DNA of 43,463 nt from NCBI GenBank assembly GCA_013287965.1, contig JABDCU010000013.1:1-43463 (forward strand), given 5' to 3'. Numbering within the stretch: the first letter of the stretch is position 1; each line of letters begins with the position of its first letter. The DNA comes from Candidatus Omnitrophota bacterium. GTDB lineage: Bacteria > Omnitrophota > Gorgyraeia > Zapsychrales > Fredricksoniimonadaceae. Both the position numbers and the translations under genes were made by a program. The notes beneath the pieces are model-generated. The model had not been told where the DNA came from. It did not search any database and saw only the letters and a program-made list of their open reading frames with translations. Positions 28,446-37,133 of this stretch are shown here, one piece after another.

Positions 28446-31400
28446 ATGTTTAAACGTATTATAGCGACGCTAATTTGCGTTACCTTTAGCTTCACTAATC
28501 TCCAGTACGTTCAGGCCCAGGATTTTAGCGTTAATCAGCTTCCTGTGCCGGGGACAATGGTAGGGGAGTCTGCTCCTTTTTCACCTCTGGCCTTAAAAGG
28601 TCTTGTTGTTAATCTTCAGAAGCCCTTAGAGTTTCAATTCATCGTTGATACCGGCAAAGGTCCCCAGGACACTGCCACCATCAAAGATCAAGCCAATCAG
28701 TTGGTCAAATACTTTTTGGCAGGGCTGACCATCCCTGAAGGTGATTTATGGGTCAATTTAAGCCCTTATGAGAAGAACAGGATGGTTCCAGTGGTACTTG
28801 GCCAAACTGATTTAGGCCGTGATTTATTGGCCCAAGATTACATCCTCAAGCAGTTGACCGCTTCCCTTATTTACCCAGAGAAAGATTTAGGCAAGGCATT
28901 TTGGAGCAGGGTGTACGCCAAAGCTCAAGCACAATTCGGCACGACCAATATCCCGGTGAACACCTTTAATAAGGTATGGATACTTCCTGACCAGGCGCAG
29001 GTATTCGAAAACAAAAATGCCGCCTATGTGACCAAATCAACTTTAAAAGTCATGTTAGACGAGGATTATCTAGCATTGAATAAACATTTGTCATCCCCGA
29101 ATGCTTCTGTCGGGGATCCAGAGAAGGCGCATTCAGTAGCTTCTCAAATCGTCCGTGCCATCATCCTTCCCGAAATCACCAAAGAAGTCAATACGGGCAA
29201 AAACTTCGCCCCGTTACGCCAAATTTACCAAGCGCTCATCTTAGCCAAGTGGTATAAGGAAACCATCCAAAACGGCCTATTGGATGCAGTCTATACAAAT
29301 AAAAATAAAGTCGCTGGTGTTAATCTTCATGACCCTGCCGTTAAAGAACAAATTTATGAACGTTATCTCAAAGCCTACAAGAAAGGCGCGTTTAACTATA
29401 TTAAGGAAGACCCGACACCAGAGGGGCAAATTGTGCCGAGAAAGTATTTTTCGGGTGGAACGAAGTTTTTTGGGTATGAAATTGATAAAACGCAAAACAG
29501 TAGAGCTATGCTTTCTTGGAAGAAATTAGTAGGAGGGGCCCTTCTTTTATTGACAGTTGCTTTGGGTCCCTCAGCTTTAGCACAAAATAGAAATAATTCA
29601 TTAAGTCGTGAACAGACGTACAAATCTGGTCTCAATTATATAAGAGAATTTGAAGACGCCCATGATTTGAGAATTTTCTTTGAAGGGAGTGAAGGAATTT
29701 TAATGAGCAGACAGCAGATGGAAACAATTGCTAAACAAATACCAAATGAAACAGAGCGTAAAGTATTTAGATTAGCGTATCTTTTGGGGGCATACCTTCC
29801 AAATTATTCAGGAATAACAGCTGTTATGCAGCAAAATATGCTTAATAACTCAATCCCAGAGAATGGCTTGGCTCGAGCGTTCTCTAACCCTGATGTCATT
29901 GCTTTAATTCGGGACATTGATACTTGGTCTCAAGAGGATGTTGAACATTATATACCAATGATCATTCATACAATAACAGGAACGCGTTCCCCAGGACCGA
30001 TTGGAGCGTCATGGTCTGGAGAGAATTTTGACCACTTGGCGTCTGTTTTGAAATTAGCGGGTTTGGCCCAACGTTCAGATAGAGTTAAAGAGGCCATTTA
30101 TCAAGGAAAAATTAATTTACCTTTTACAATCGCAGGTGTGAACGAAGAAGAATATTATGGAGCTGTTCCTTCTGTTCCTCAAATTGAATATAAAGGTTTT
30201 ATTTTAAATAAAGGTTATGAAGTGAGAAGCCGTAGCACACTCGATGATGATATTAATAAGGCATTAATAGATGCAGTCTGGGATATTGATGAGCCAAATA
30301 ATAGAAATGCGGTCAGGGCTGGAGAGATAAAGTTAGTGAATTCATTGTTGTCGTTAGGGGCAGAAGTCAATACAAAAGATATCATGGGTAAAACACCATT
30401 AATGTATGCTTCTGAAAAAGGAGCATATGATATTGTTACGATGTTGATTGGTAAGGGAGCGGATGTAAATTCTAAAGCAAAAAATGGCGACACGGCTTTA
30501 TCACTTGCTCAAGCTAAGAGGGATAAGAAGGTCGTTGATATTTTAATTGCTGCGGGCGCAAATCAAGCCATGGTCCACACACAAGCACAAATAAAAGATG
30601 CGGCAATGAGAAAGGAAGAAGCGCCTATTAAGTATGGGCTTCCGGTGGTTAACCTCGCCATATCCACTGAAAATATTAAATCAGGTAATGTTGATATTGG
30701 AAGGGTAGAGGCCTGGGATGAAAATAGTTTAGTGGCCTTTTTTACAGGTGAAAGAGATCAATATTGGTCGAAATTCCTTGAAGAAATTCTAAGCTATTTG
30801 CAGCGTTACGCGGATGAACATGGCCGTAGCACCACTTTGACGGTGCGTGAAGATAATTTCGAATTAGTGGGTTATATGTTAGATTTTTTTCAGGAAAAGA
30901 AAGAAAGTGGGCAATATCCTAACATTTCATTACAACCTGGGAGACGTTTTGAGGCCCAACCTAATGCGGCGATGTTGATTGCTAAGACCAGATTAAAATG
31001 GGTTCTTAATCACAATACTGGTGACGAACTGAAAGCAAAATTAAAACCATTTCTTTTTAGGAGAATTTATATCCGTAATGTTATAGATTATTGGAAATTA
31101 GAAGACGCAAAAGTAGATTTTTTTGTTAAAACGCTTAAGCAGTTTTCAGATTCTAATGGTGAGGTCGTAAATGATGTAATCAAACAGGTGAAAGATTATT
31201 TAGCCTCGTTGATGGATGAAATGGAGTCAAAATCGTTTTATCCACAGTATAATAAATTGAGTGATGCGTTACTTGCTTTAGGAGATATTAGAAGTAATAG
31301 TATTTATGTAGATAGGGGGCGTTCAGGGGAAGAGCCGGTTCCTGATACTTATGATCGTTTTAACGATCAAATAATGAGAAGTGTTTGGTATGGTGATTGG

Positions 31401-32954
31401 AGCAAAGAAAGACGTGATCAAGCCATGTTGGAGAAGCAAAAAGATGCGGTGATGAATATTATAGCTAAGGCAAAAATAGCATTTTGGGCTAAAACAGGTA
31501 ATGTAGATAAAATTGCGACTTTATTAAACGATAGGGATGAAAATATTCATAAAGCGGCATTAAAAGCGTTAGTATCTTTAGGTGATAAAAGAGTTACTCC
31601 ACTATTACTTGAAGAATTAAAAAGAATAAATGATAAGTATGATCCCAATATTAGTGCCATTGTCGATGGCTTGGTTAATGTAGGATATAATTTGGTTCTT
31701 TTATTAAGTAGTAATAACTCTTGGGTTCGATCATATTCGGAATATATTTTAGGTAAACAACGCATAAAAGAAGCAGTCGACCCTATGTTAACAATATTAA
31801 ATAGCCCTGAATTTTATAAAAGCCAAACAAGATCCGAACATGGCAAGACAATAGTTTTGGCAGAAATTAGAACTATAGTAGATGCTCTTGGGGAAATTGG
31901 AGACACAAGGGCTGTTGAATCAGTAATTAAATACCTCAATTACGTAATCGCATTAGATGATAAGTATTATGCTTCCGAAGCAGCTAAAACTTTGGGAAAC
32001 TTAAACGACCAAAGAGCAGTCGATCCTTTGTTTGAAATATTAAGAGAGATTCCCTTCAACCCGCGGGGGGAAATATTTAAGGCTTTTAAGAAACTTGCTA
32101 CTCGAGAAAAGTTGGTTCGGTTGTTAATAATAATTCTAAATAAAGCTGAAGAAGGACTGAAATATAGTGAATACAATCAAATTAGTGATGAACTTCACAA
32201 GGCAGGTTCTTTAGAAGGGCAATATATATGGGTTGATAGGGGGACGCCAGAACAGGGGTATTACGAAGACAATAGTTATTTTAATGGAAGCATATCGGCT
32301 ATGGGTGGACCAGATTGGGTTGTTGATGTCCCAGCCCAACCAGATTGGAGAAAAGAACCACGTCCAGATGCGGCGATGTTAGGGCTAATAAATTTTCTAA
32401 GATTAAGGAAATTAATAAAGCAATATGGTCAGGAGAATGAAGATGTACTAGGAAAGATTTTATCGAGAAAGCCTGCCGGCATTGTGGGAAATTTACTACC
32501 ATTCGTAGAAGAAGCAATCAAATACACACGAGAAAGAACGAGCGAAGCTCCTTATGGTTATGATTTTAAAGTGATTTTTAAACCCGGTCATGGTACTTAT
32601 TCTACTGGTGAAGATTATTTTTATGAACCCGAAGAAGATGAATTATATATTGAACGTGGAGATCCATTACCGCCAAGCGGAGACATGTCCCATAGTGAAC
32701 AAGACAAAGCCGCACTGGCTAAAGCAGCCAATGCATTAGAAAACGGCGGTATTGACCTTAACCAGATCAACGTCCTTTGGGGCGGCAGGAAGGTCAGTGT
32801 CCAATTTGACCCGGCCCAGCTTATTGAATTAGAACAAAGTGATTTTAAAGGTTTTACGCCGGTGATCACCGGTTTCCAATACATCTCAAGCCCTTTTCCG
32901 CTGTTAGGCATCAATCGTCCTGCCAAAGATCCAGAAATGTTAGCAAAAGCATAA
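28446..32954 (+). CDS. Giant (1502 aa) secreted mosaic protein with ankyrin repeats and HEAT-like repeats
   Basis: Signal peptide (MFKRIIATLICVTFSFTNLQYVQAQ), ankyrin repeats (GKTPLMYASEKGAYDIVTMLIGKGADVNSKAKNGDTALSLAQ), HEAT-like units (DENIHKAALKALVSLGDKRVTPLLLEEL; GEIGDTRAVESVIKYL; GNLNDQRAVDPLFEIL). Confidence 0.85.
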   Translation: MFKRIIATLICVTFSFTNLQYVQAQDFSVNQLPVPGTMVGESAPFSPLALKGLVVNLQKPLEFQFIVDTGKGPQDTATIKDQANQLVKYFLAGLTIPEGDLWVNLSPYEKNRMVPVVLGQTDLGRDLLAQDYILKQLTASLIYPEKDLGKAFWSRVYAKAQAQFGTTNIPVNTFNKVWILPDQAQVFENKNAAYVTKSTLKVMLDEDYLALNKHLSSPNASVGDPEKAHSVASQIVRAIILPEITKEVNTGKNFAPLRQIYQALILAKWYKETIQNGLLDAVYTNKNKVAGVNLHDPAVKEQIYERYLKAYKKGAFNYIKEDPTPEGQIVPRKYFSGGTKFFGYEIDKTQNSRAMLSWKKLVGGALLLLTVALGPSALAQNRNNSLSREQTYKSGLNYIREFEDAHDLRIFFEGSEGILMSRQQMETIAKQIPNETERKVFRLAYLLGAYLPNYSGITAVMQQNMLNNSIPENGLARAFSNPDVIALIRDIDTWSQEDVEHYIPMIIHTITGTRSPGPIGASWSGENFDHLASVLKLAGLAQRSDRVKEAIYQGKINLPFTIAGVNEEEYYGAVPSVPQIEYKGFILNKGYEVRSRSTLDDDINKALIDAVWDIDEPNNRNAVRAGEIKLVNSLLSLGAEVNTKDIMGKTPLMYASEKGAYDIVTMLIGKGADVNSKAKNGDTALSLAQAKRDKKVVDILIAAGANQAMVHTQAQIKDAAMRKEEAPIKYGLPVVNLAISTENIKSGNVDIGRVEAWDENSLVAFFTGERDQYWSKFLEEILSYLQRYADEHGRSTTLTVREDNFELVGYMLDFFQEKKESGQYPNISLQPGRRFEAQPNAAMLIAKTRLKWVLNHNTGDELKAKLKPFLFRRIYIRNVIDYWKLEDAKVDFFVKTLKQFSDSNGEVVNDVIKQVKDYLASLMDEMESKSFYPQYNKLSDALLALGDIRSNSIYVDRGRSGEEPVPDTYDRFNDQIMRSVWYGDWSKERRDQAMLEKQKDAVMNIIAKAKIAFWAKTGNVDKIATLLNDRDENIHKAALKALVSLGDKRVTPLLLEELKRINDKYDPNISAIVDGLVNVGYNLVLLLSSNNSWVRSYSEYILGKQRIKEAVDPMLTILNSPEFYKSQTRSEHGKTIVLAEIRTIVDALGEIGDTRAVESVIKYLNYVIALDDKYYASEAAKTLGNLNDQRAVDPLFEILREIPFNPRGEIFKAFKKLATREKLVRLLIIILNKAEEGLKYSEYNQISDELHKAGSLEGQYIWVDRGTPEQGYYEDNSYFNGSISAMGGPDWVVDVPAQPDWRKEPRPDAAMLGLINFLRLRKLIKQYGQENEDVLGKILSRKPAGIVGNLLPFVEEAIKYTRERTSEAPYGYDFKVIFKPGHGTYSTGEDYFYEPEEDELYIERGDPLPPSGDMSHSEQDKAALAKAANALENGGIDLNQINVLWGGRKVSVQFDPAQLIELEQSDFKGFTPVITGFQYISSPFPLLGINRPAKDPEMLAKA
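29093..29117. repeat. Small palindrome ATCCCCGA-N9-TCGGGGAT within the giant-protein coding sequence
   Basis: 8-bp perfect arms; encodes SSPNASVGDPE. Confidence 0.6.
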
Positions 32955-32957
32955 TTC

Positions 32958-34187
32958 CTACGTAATGACACTCAGTACTATCCGTGCCGCGCGAAGGCTG
33001 GCACCGGGATCGCCTAAAGAAGTTTTGACCTTGGTTAATTCATCGCCGATTTGGGGATCGTGTAAGGCGGTTTCTATGGCGTTGGCGATTTTTTCGGCAG
33101 TGGCATCATTCTGAATTAATTCTTCCGCTATCTTTTTTCCAGCCACGATATTAACTAAACCGATATAGGGAATTTTGATAAGGGCACGGGCGATTGCATA
33201 GGTTATCCATGAGGTTTTGTAGACGATGACCATTGGTTTTTTAAGTAAGGCTGTTTCCAAAGTGGCAGTGCCCGAAGCCACCATGACCGCATCCATGGCA
33301 TTGATACCATCGTAGATGGGGCCGTCGTAAATTTTTAGGGGCAAGGCCATTTCTTTGCGCAGAGAGGCAAGCGAGGCGGCGATTTCTTTAGGTGTTCCTG
33401 CCTCTGGATTCCCGCCTTCGCGGGAATGACAAAGTAGTGAAGGGGAATGACAGTGGAGGACGTCTTCAATAAGTTTTAAAGGAACGCTGGAGGCTTTAAG
33501 CAAGATGAACTGCCGTTCATGGTTTTGTTTGTAAAGGATTTGGGCCGCCTCAAGCATGCAGGGCAGATGGCGTTCAATTTCTTTGAGCCGCGAGCCGGGC
33601 ATGAGACCTATGGTGGTTTTGCTGGCAGAAAGGCCGATGCTTTTGAGGACCTCTGTTTGGTTACGTTCAACGATGATCTCGTCCACCAAAGGATGGCCCA
33701 CGTAATCAACCTTCATCCCGTATTTGCTATAAATGTCTTTTTCAAAGGGAAACAATACGATCATGCGGTCAACCAAGGTCTTGATCTGCTTGACCCTGTT
33801 TTCCCGCCAGGCCCATACTTGAGGGGAGATGTAGTAGATGATCTTTATTCCGCGTTTTTTTATCTCGCGGGCCAGGCGCAGGTTAAAACCAGGGTAGTCA
33901 ACGAGGATAACAGCATCAGGCGGGTTTGAATCAATTTGTTTTAAAGTTTGGTCAAATACTTTTTTGATGCGGTCCAGATTTTTGATGACCTCAACAATGC
34001 CGATCACCGCAAGCTCGGTGATATCCGTAAAACATTCAACCCCGGCTTGGCGCATATGCTCGCCGCCGATGCCGGAAAGTCGCAGGGTGGGATCAAGTTC
34101 TTTTAAAGCGCGGGCCAGCCCCGCGGCGCGCATGTCGCCCGAGGCCTCGCCAGCAACGATCATGATATGCTTTGACGGTGTTCCCAT
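32958..34187 (-). CDS. lpxB: Lipid-A-disaccharide synthase
   Basis: MIVAGEASGDMRAAGLARAL, VDYPGFNLRLAREIKKRGIKIIYYISPQVWAWRENRVKQI, MPGSRLKEIERHLP, VASGTATLE. Confidence 0.93.
   Translation of the reverse strand: MGTPSKHIMIVAGEASGDMRAAGLARALKELDPTLRLSGIGGEHMRQAGVECFTDITELAVIGIVEVIKNLDRIKKVFDQTLKQIDSNPPDAVILVDYPGFNLRLAREIKKRGIKIIYYISPQVWAWRENRVKQIKTLVDRMIVLFPFEKDIYSKYGMKVDYVGHPLVDEIIVERNQTEVLKSIGLSASKTTIGLMPGSRLKEIERHLPCMLEAAQILYKQNHERQFILLKASSVPLKLIEDVLHCHSPSLLCHSREGGNPEAGTPKEIAASLASLRKEMALPLKIYDGPIYDGINAMDAVMVASGTATLETALLKKPMVIVYKTSWITYAIARALIKIPYIGLVNIVAGKKIAEELIQNDATAEKIANAIETALHDPQIGDELTKVKTSLGDPGASLRAARIVLSVIT
33408..33427. repeat. Palindrome ATTCCCGC-CTTC-GCGGGAAT inside lpxB, giving peptide CHSREGGNP
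   Basis: 8-bp perfect arms with a 4-nt loop; same family as the 37877-37896 copy. Confidence 0.8.
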
Positions 34188-35116
34188 ATTTTTTGGGTGA
34201 TCTCCAAAGCTACTCTCAGGGCTTCGCGGCCTTCGACGCCGGAAACTTTTGGCCTTTGGTCGTCGCGGACGCAGTCGAGAAAATGTTCGAGTTCTTTTTT
34301 GAGAGGCTCTTCTTTTTCAATGGGGATATTGCGTTTATGGATACCGCGCTCATCCTTGCTGTACATATTAGCTTCTTGTTTGGCGTAGTCGAGGGAGATA
34401 TAGGCGTTTTTAGTAAAGATACGTATCTTACGGGTGACTTCCGGTGATATGCGGCTGGCCGTGACATTGCACACGCAGCCATTGGCAAAGGTCAGGCGGG
34501 CGTTGGCAATATCTTCTTTGTCCGTCAAGACATTGATACCCACGGCTTGGATGTCTTTGATAGGAGACTTCACCAAGCCTAAGATAATATCAATATCATG
34601 GATCATCACGTCCATGACCACTCCGATATCCAACGAGCGGTTGGGGAATAAATTAAGCCGGTGGCATTCGATAAATAAAGGATTTTGGGCAATGGGTTCA
34701 ATGGTGGTAAAGGCAGAGTTAAAACGTTCTACATGCCCGACCTGCAATTTGAGGTTTTTTTGCTCGGCCAGCTTAATAAGCTCGTTAGCTTCATCTAAAC
34801 TATAGGTAATGGGTTTTTCAACAAAGGTGTGTACGCCTTTATTAAGGAAGTGGGAGGCAATTTCAGCATGGGTGATCGTGGGCGTGCATATGCTGACCGC
34901 CTCAACGGGGCCTGTCCCGCCAAAGGAGGGGACGGTAATGTCACGGTAATCCTGGACGATGGGCACATGGTATTGGCGGCCAAGGGCTTTGGCGTGCTCC
35001 AGGTGATGGTCACAGATGGCTACGATATTGGCCTTATTTTTTAGGGCATGAAGGGTCTTTAAATGACGTTGGCCCAAAAATCCGCAGCCGACCAAAGCGA
35101 TATTGATTTTTTTCAT
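34160..35116 (-). CDS. Gfo/Idh/MocA family oxidoreductase
   Basis: INIALVGCGFLGQRHLKTLHAL Rossmann motif, VEKPITYSLDEANELIKLAEQKNLKLQVGHVERFN. Confidence 0.92.
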   Translation of the reverse strand: MKKINIALVGCGFLGQRHLKTLHALKNKANIVAICDHHLEHAKALGRQYHVPIVQDYRDITVPSFGGTGPVEAVSICTPTITHAEIASHFLNKGVHTFVEKPITYSLDEANELIKLAEQKNLKLQVGHVERFNSAFTTIEPIAQNPLFIECHRLNLFPNRSLDIGVVMDVMIHDIDIILGLVKSPIKDIQAVGINVLTDKEDIANARLTFANGCVCNVTASRISPEVTRKIRIFTKNAYISLDYAKQEANMYSKDERGIHKRNIPIEKEEPLKKELEHFLDCVRDDQRPKVSGVEGREALRVALEITQKIWEHRQSIS

Positions 35117-35176
35117 TCGGCTAGAATAACAAAGCCCTCGACAAATGTCAAACCCCGTGATAAATTAGCGATTCCT

Positions 35177-36979
35177 ATGAAGAATTATTTAAAATTGCTT
35201 AAGTTCCTTAAAGGCTACGAAGGGGTTTTTGGCGTGGCCATTATTTTTATCATCCTCTCCTCATTGTTCGAGGGGGTGCAGTTGACCTTTATTTTGCCTG
35301 TGGTTGACCGTATTTTTGAAAATAAGCCGATCGTCATCCCTAATAAAATCCCTGCTTTCATCGCCCATTTTGTCGATAAACTTAATGGCATGGATCCCCA
35401 TACCCTGTTTTGGATGACCCCTTTGTGCTTCATGATACTTTTTACCATCAAACAAGTGGTGTCGTTCTTTGCGGATTATTTAATGAATGATATAGCCCAA
35501 GGGGTCATGCGTGATGTGCGTTCCCGTCTTTTTGAACGTATCCATACTTTGTCGTTGGATTATTTCAGCCGCAAGCGCACCGGTGAGCTGGTTTCCCGCA
35601 TTACCAACGATGTCGGTACCATTGAAAACGCGATCTCTTACGCGGTGACTGATCTTTTCAAACAGCCGTTTTTGATCCTGGTTTTTATGGGCATTTCTTT
35701 CATGGTCAACACGAAGGGGACTTTGTTTGTGCTTTGGTTATTTCCCTTGATCGGTATCCCGATGTCATTAATAAACAAGAAATTACGCAAGATCGCCAAA
35801 AATACGCAGGAAAAAATGGCTGACATTAATTCGCACCTGATGGAGACGATATCAGGGGTGCGCATCCTTAAAGCGTTCGGCACGGAAAAATATGAGATCA
35901 AGCGTTTCTGGCAGCACAACCATCATTATTATAAATTACGCATGAAAACCTTCCTTAATATGAACATGATGGGGCCTATTACAGAGATGATGGGGGCCAT
36001 TTGCGGCATGGCGATACTTTTGATCTTGGGCAATCAGGTGTTAAAGGGCCATTTGTCCTTTGGTGTTTTTATGCTCTCGATGATCGCCATAACCCAGGTC
36101 ATACGCCCCATCAAACGCATGGCCAATGTGCTGACGATCATCCAGCAGGCCCTGGTTGCCAATGTGCGCATTTATGAAGTGTTGGACACTAAGCCGACGG
36201 TGGTGGAAAAAACAGATGCCCTGGCACTGGAAACATTTAAAGACAAAATTGAAATTGAAAAGATCGATTTTCAATATGATGAAGCTTCCGGGAATGTTTT
36301 GCAGGACATTAATCTGGTCCTTAAAAAAGGGGAATTGGTGGCCATGGTCGGGCCCACAGGTTCCGGCAAATCCACGCTTGTTAACCTGATCCCCCGTTTT
36401 TATGATGTTAACCAGGGCCGTATTTTATTTGACGGGGTGGATGTCAAGGATGTTTCTTTTAAATCTTTGCGCGGCCAGGTGGGTATCGTGACGCAGGAAG
36501 CGATCCTTTTTAATGATTCGGTCAGGAATAATATTGCTTATGGGACTTTTGATGCAACCATGGACCAGATCCAGCAGGCCGCCCAAATGGCTTTTGCTGA
36601 TAAATTCATTGAAAAAATGCCCAAGGGTTATGATACCTTTATCGGGGACCGTGGTTTCAGGCTTTCAGGCGGAGAGAAGCAGCGCCTGACGATAGCGCGG
36701 GCCATCTTAAAGAACCCGCCGATATTGATATTGGATGAAGCTACTTCCCAGCTAGACTCTGAGTCGGAGCAATATGTGCAGGAAGCTTTAGATAAGCTGA
36801 TGCAGGGGCGCACGGTCATTGCCATTGCCCATCGCCTGTCTACCATTATGAAAGCCGATAAGATCGTGGTGCTGGAACATGGGAAGATGGTGGGAATAGG
36901 TAAACATGATGATCTGCTGTTTTCCTGCCCCCTGTACCGCAGGCTTTATGAAACGCAATTTCGGTTGCAAATATCATAG
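35177..36979 (+). CDS. MsbA-type lipid ABC exporter (TM domain fused to ATPase)
   Basis: Six TM region; GPTGSGKSTLVNLIPRFYD, LSGGEKQRLTIARAI, ILDEATSQLD. ATG 35177 preferred to 35063, which overlaps the divergent gene. Confidence 0.92.
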   Translation: MKNYLKLLKFLKGYEGVFGVAIIFIILSSLFEGVQLTFILPVVDRIFENKPIVIPNKIPAFIAHFVDKLNGMDPHTLFWMTPLCFMILFTIKQVVSFFADYLMNDIAQGVMRDVRSRLFERIHTLSLDYFSRKRTGELVSRITNDVGTIENAISYAVTDLFKQPFLILVFMGISFMVNTKGTLFVLWLFPLIGIPMSLINKKLRKIAKNTQEKMADINSHLMETISGVRILKAFGTEKYEIKRFWQHNHHYYKLRMKTFLNMNMMGPITEMMGAICGMAILLILGNQVLKGHLSFGVFMLSMIAITQVIRPIKRMANVLTIIQQALVANVRIYEVLDTKPTVVEKTDALALETFKDKIEIEKIDFQYDEASGNVLQDINLVLKKGELVAMVGPTGSGKSTLVNLIPRFYDVNQGRILFDGVDVKDVSFKSLRGQVGIVTQEAILFNDSVRNNIAYGTFDATMDQIQQAAQMAFADKFIEKMPKGYDTFIGDRGFRLSGGEKQRLTIARAILKNPPILILDEATSQLDSESEQYVQEALDKLMQGRTVIAIAHRLSTIMKADKIVVLEHGKMVGIGKHDDLLFSCPLYRRLYETQFRLQIS

Positions 36980-37013
36980 TCTTTGTTATAGTAAGTGTTC
37001 AATTTAACCCAAA

Positions 37014-37054
37014 TGGCCGCCTTTGAGGGCATGAGGTCCAAATCAAAGGCCGGC
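37014..37054 (+). ncRNA. Candidate structured leader upstream of rpsB
   Basis: GGCCG-CCTTTGA ... TCAAAGG-CCGGC stem-loop in the 154-nt intergenic region before rpsB. Confidence 0.35.
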
Positions 37055-37133
37055 TGAAATTAAAAGTTCCGCCTTGACCTGATGGGGAAATACGATCCGC
37101 CGGCGGGATACTGCAAGAGAGGAAGTAACGTTT

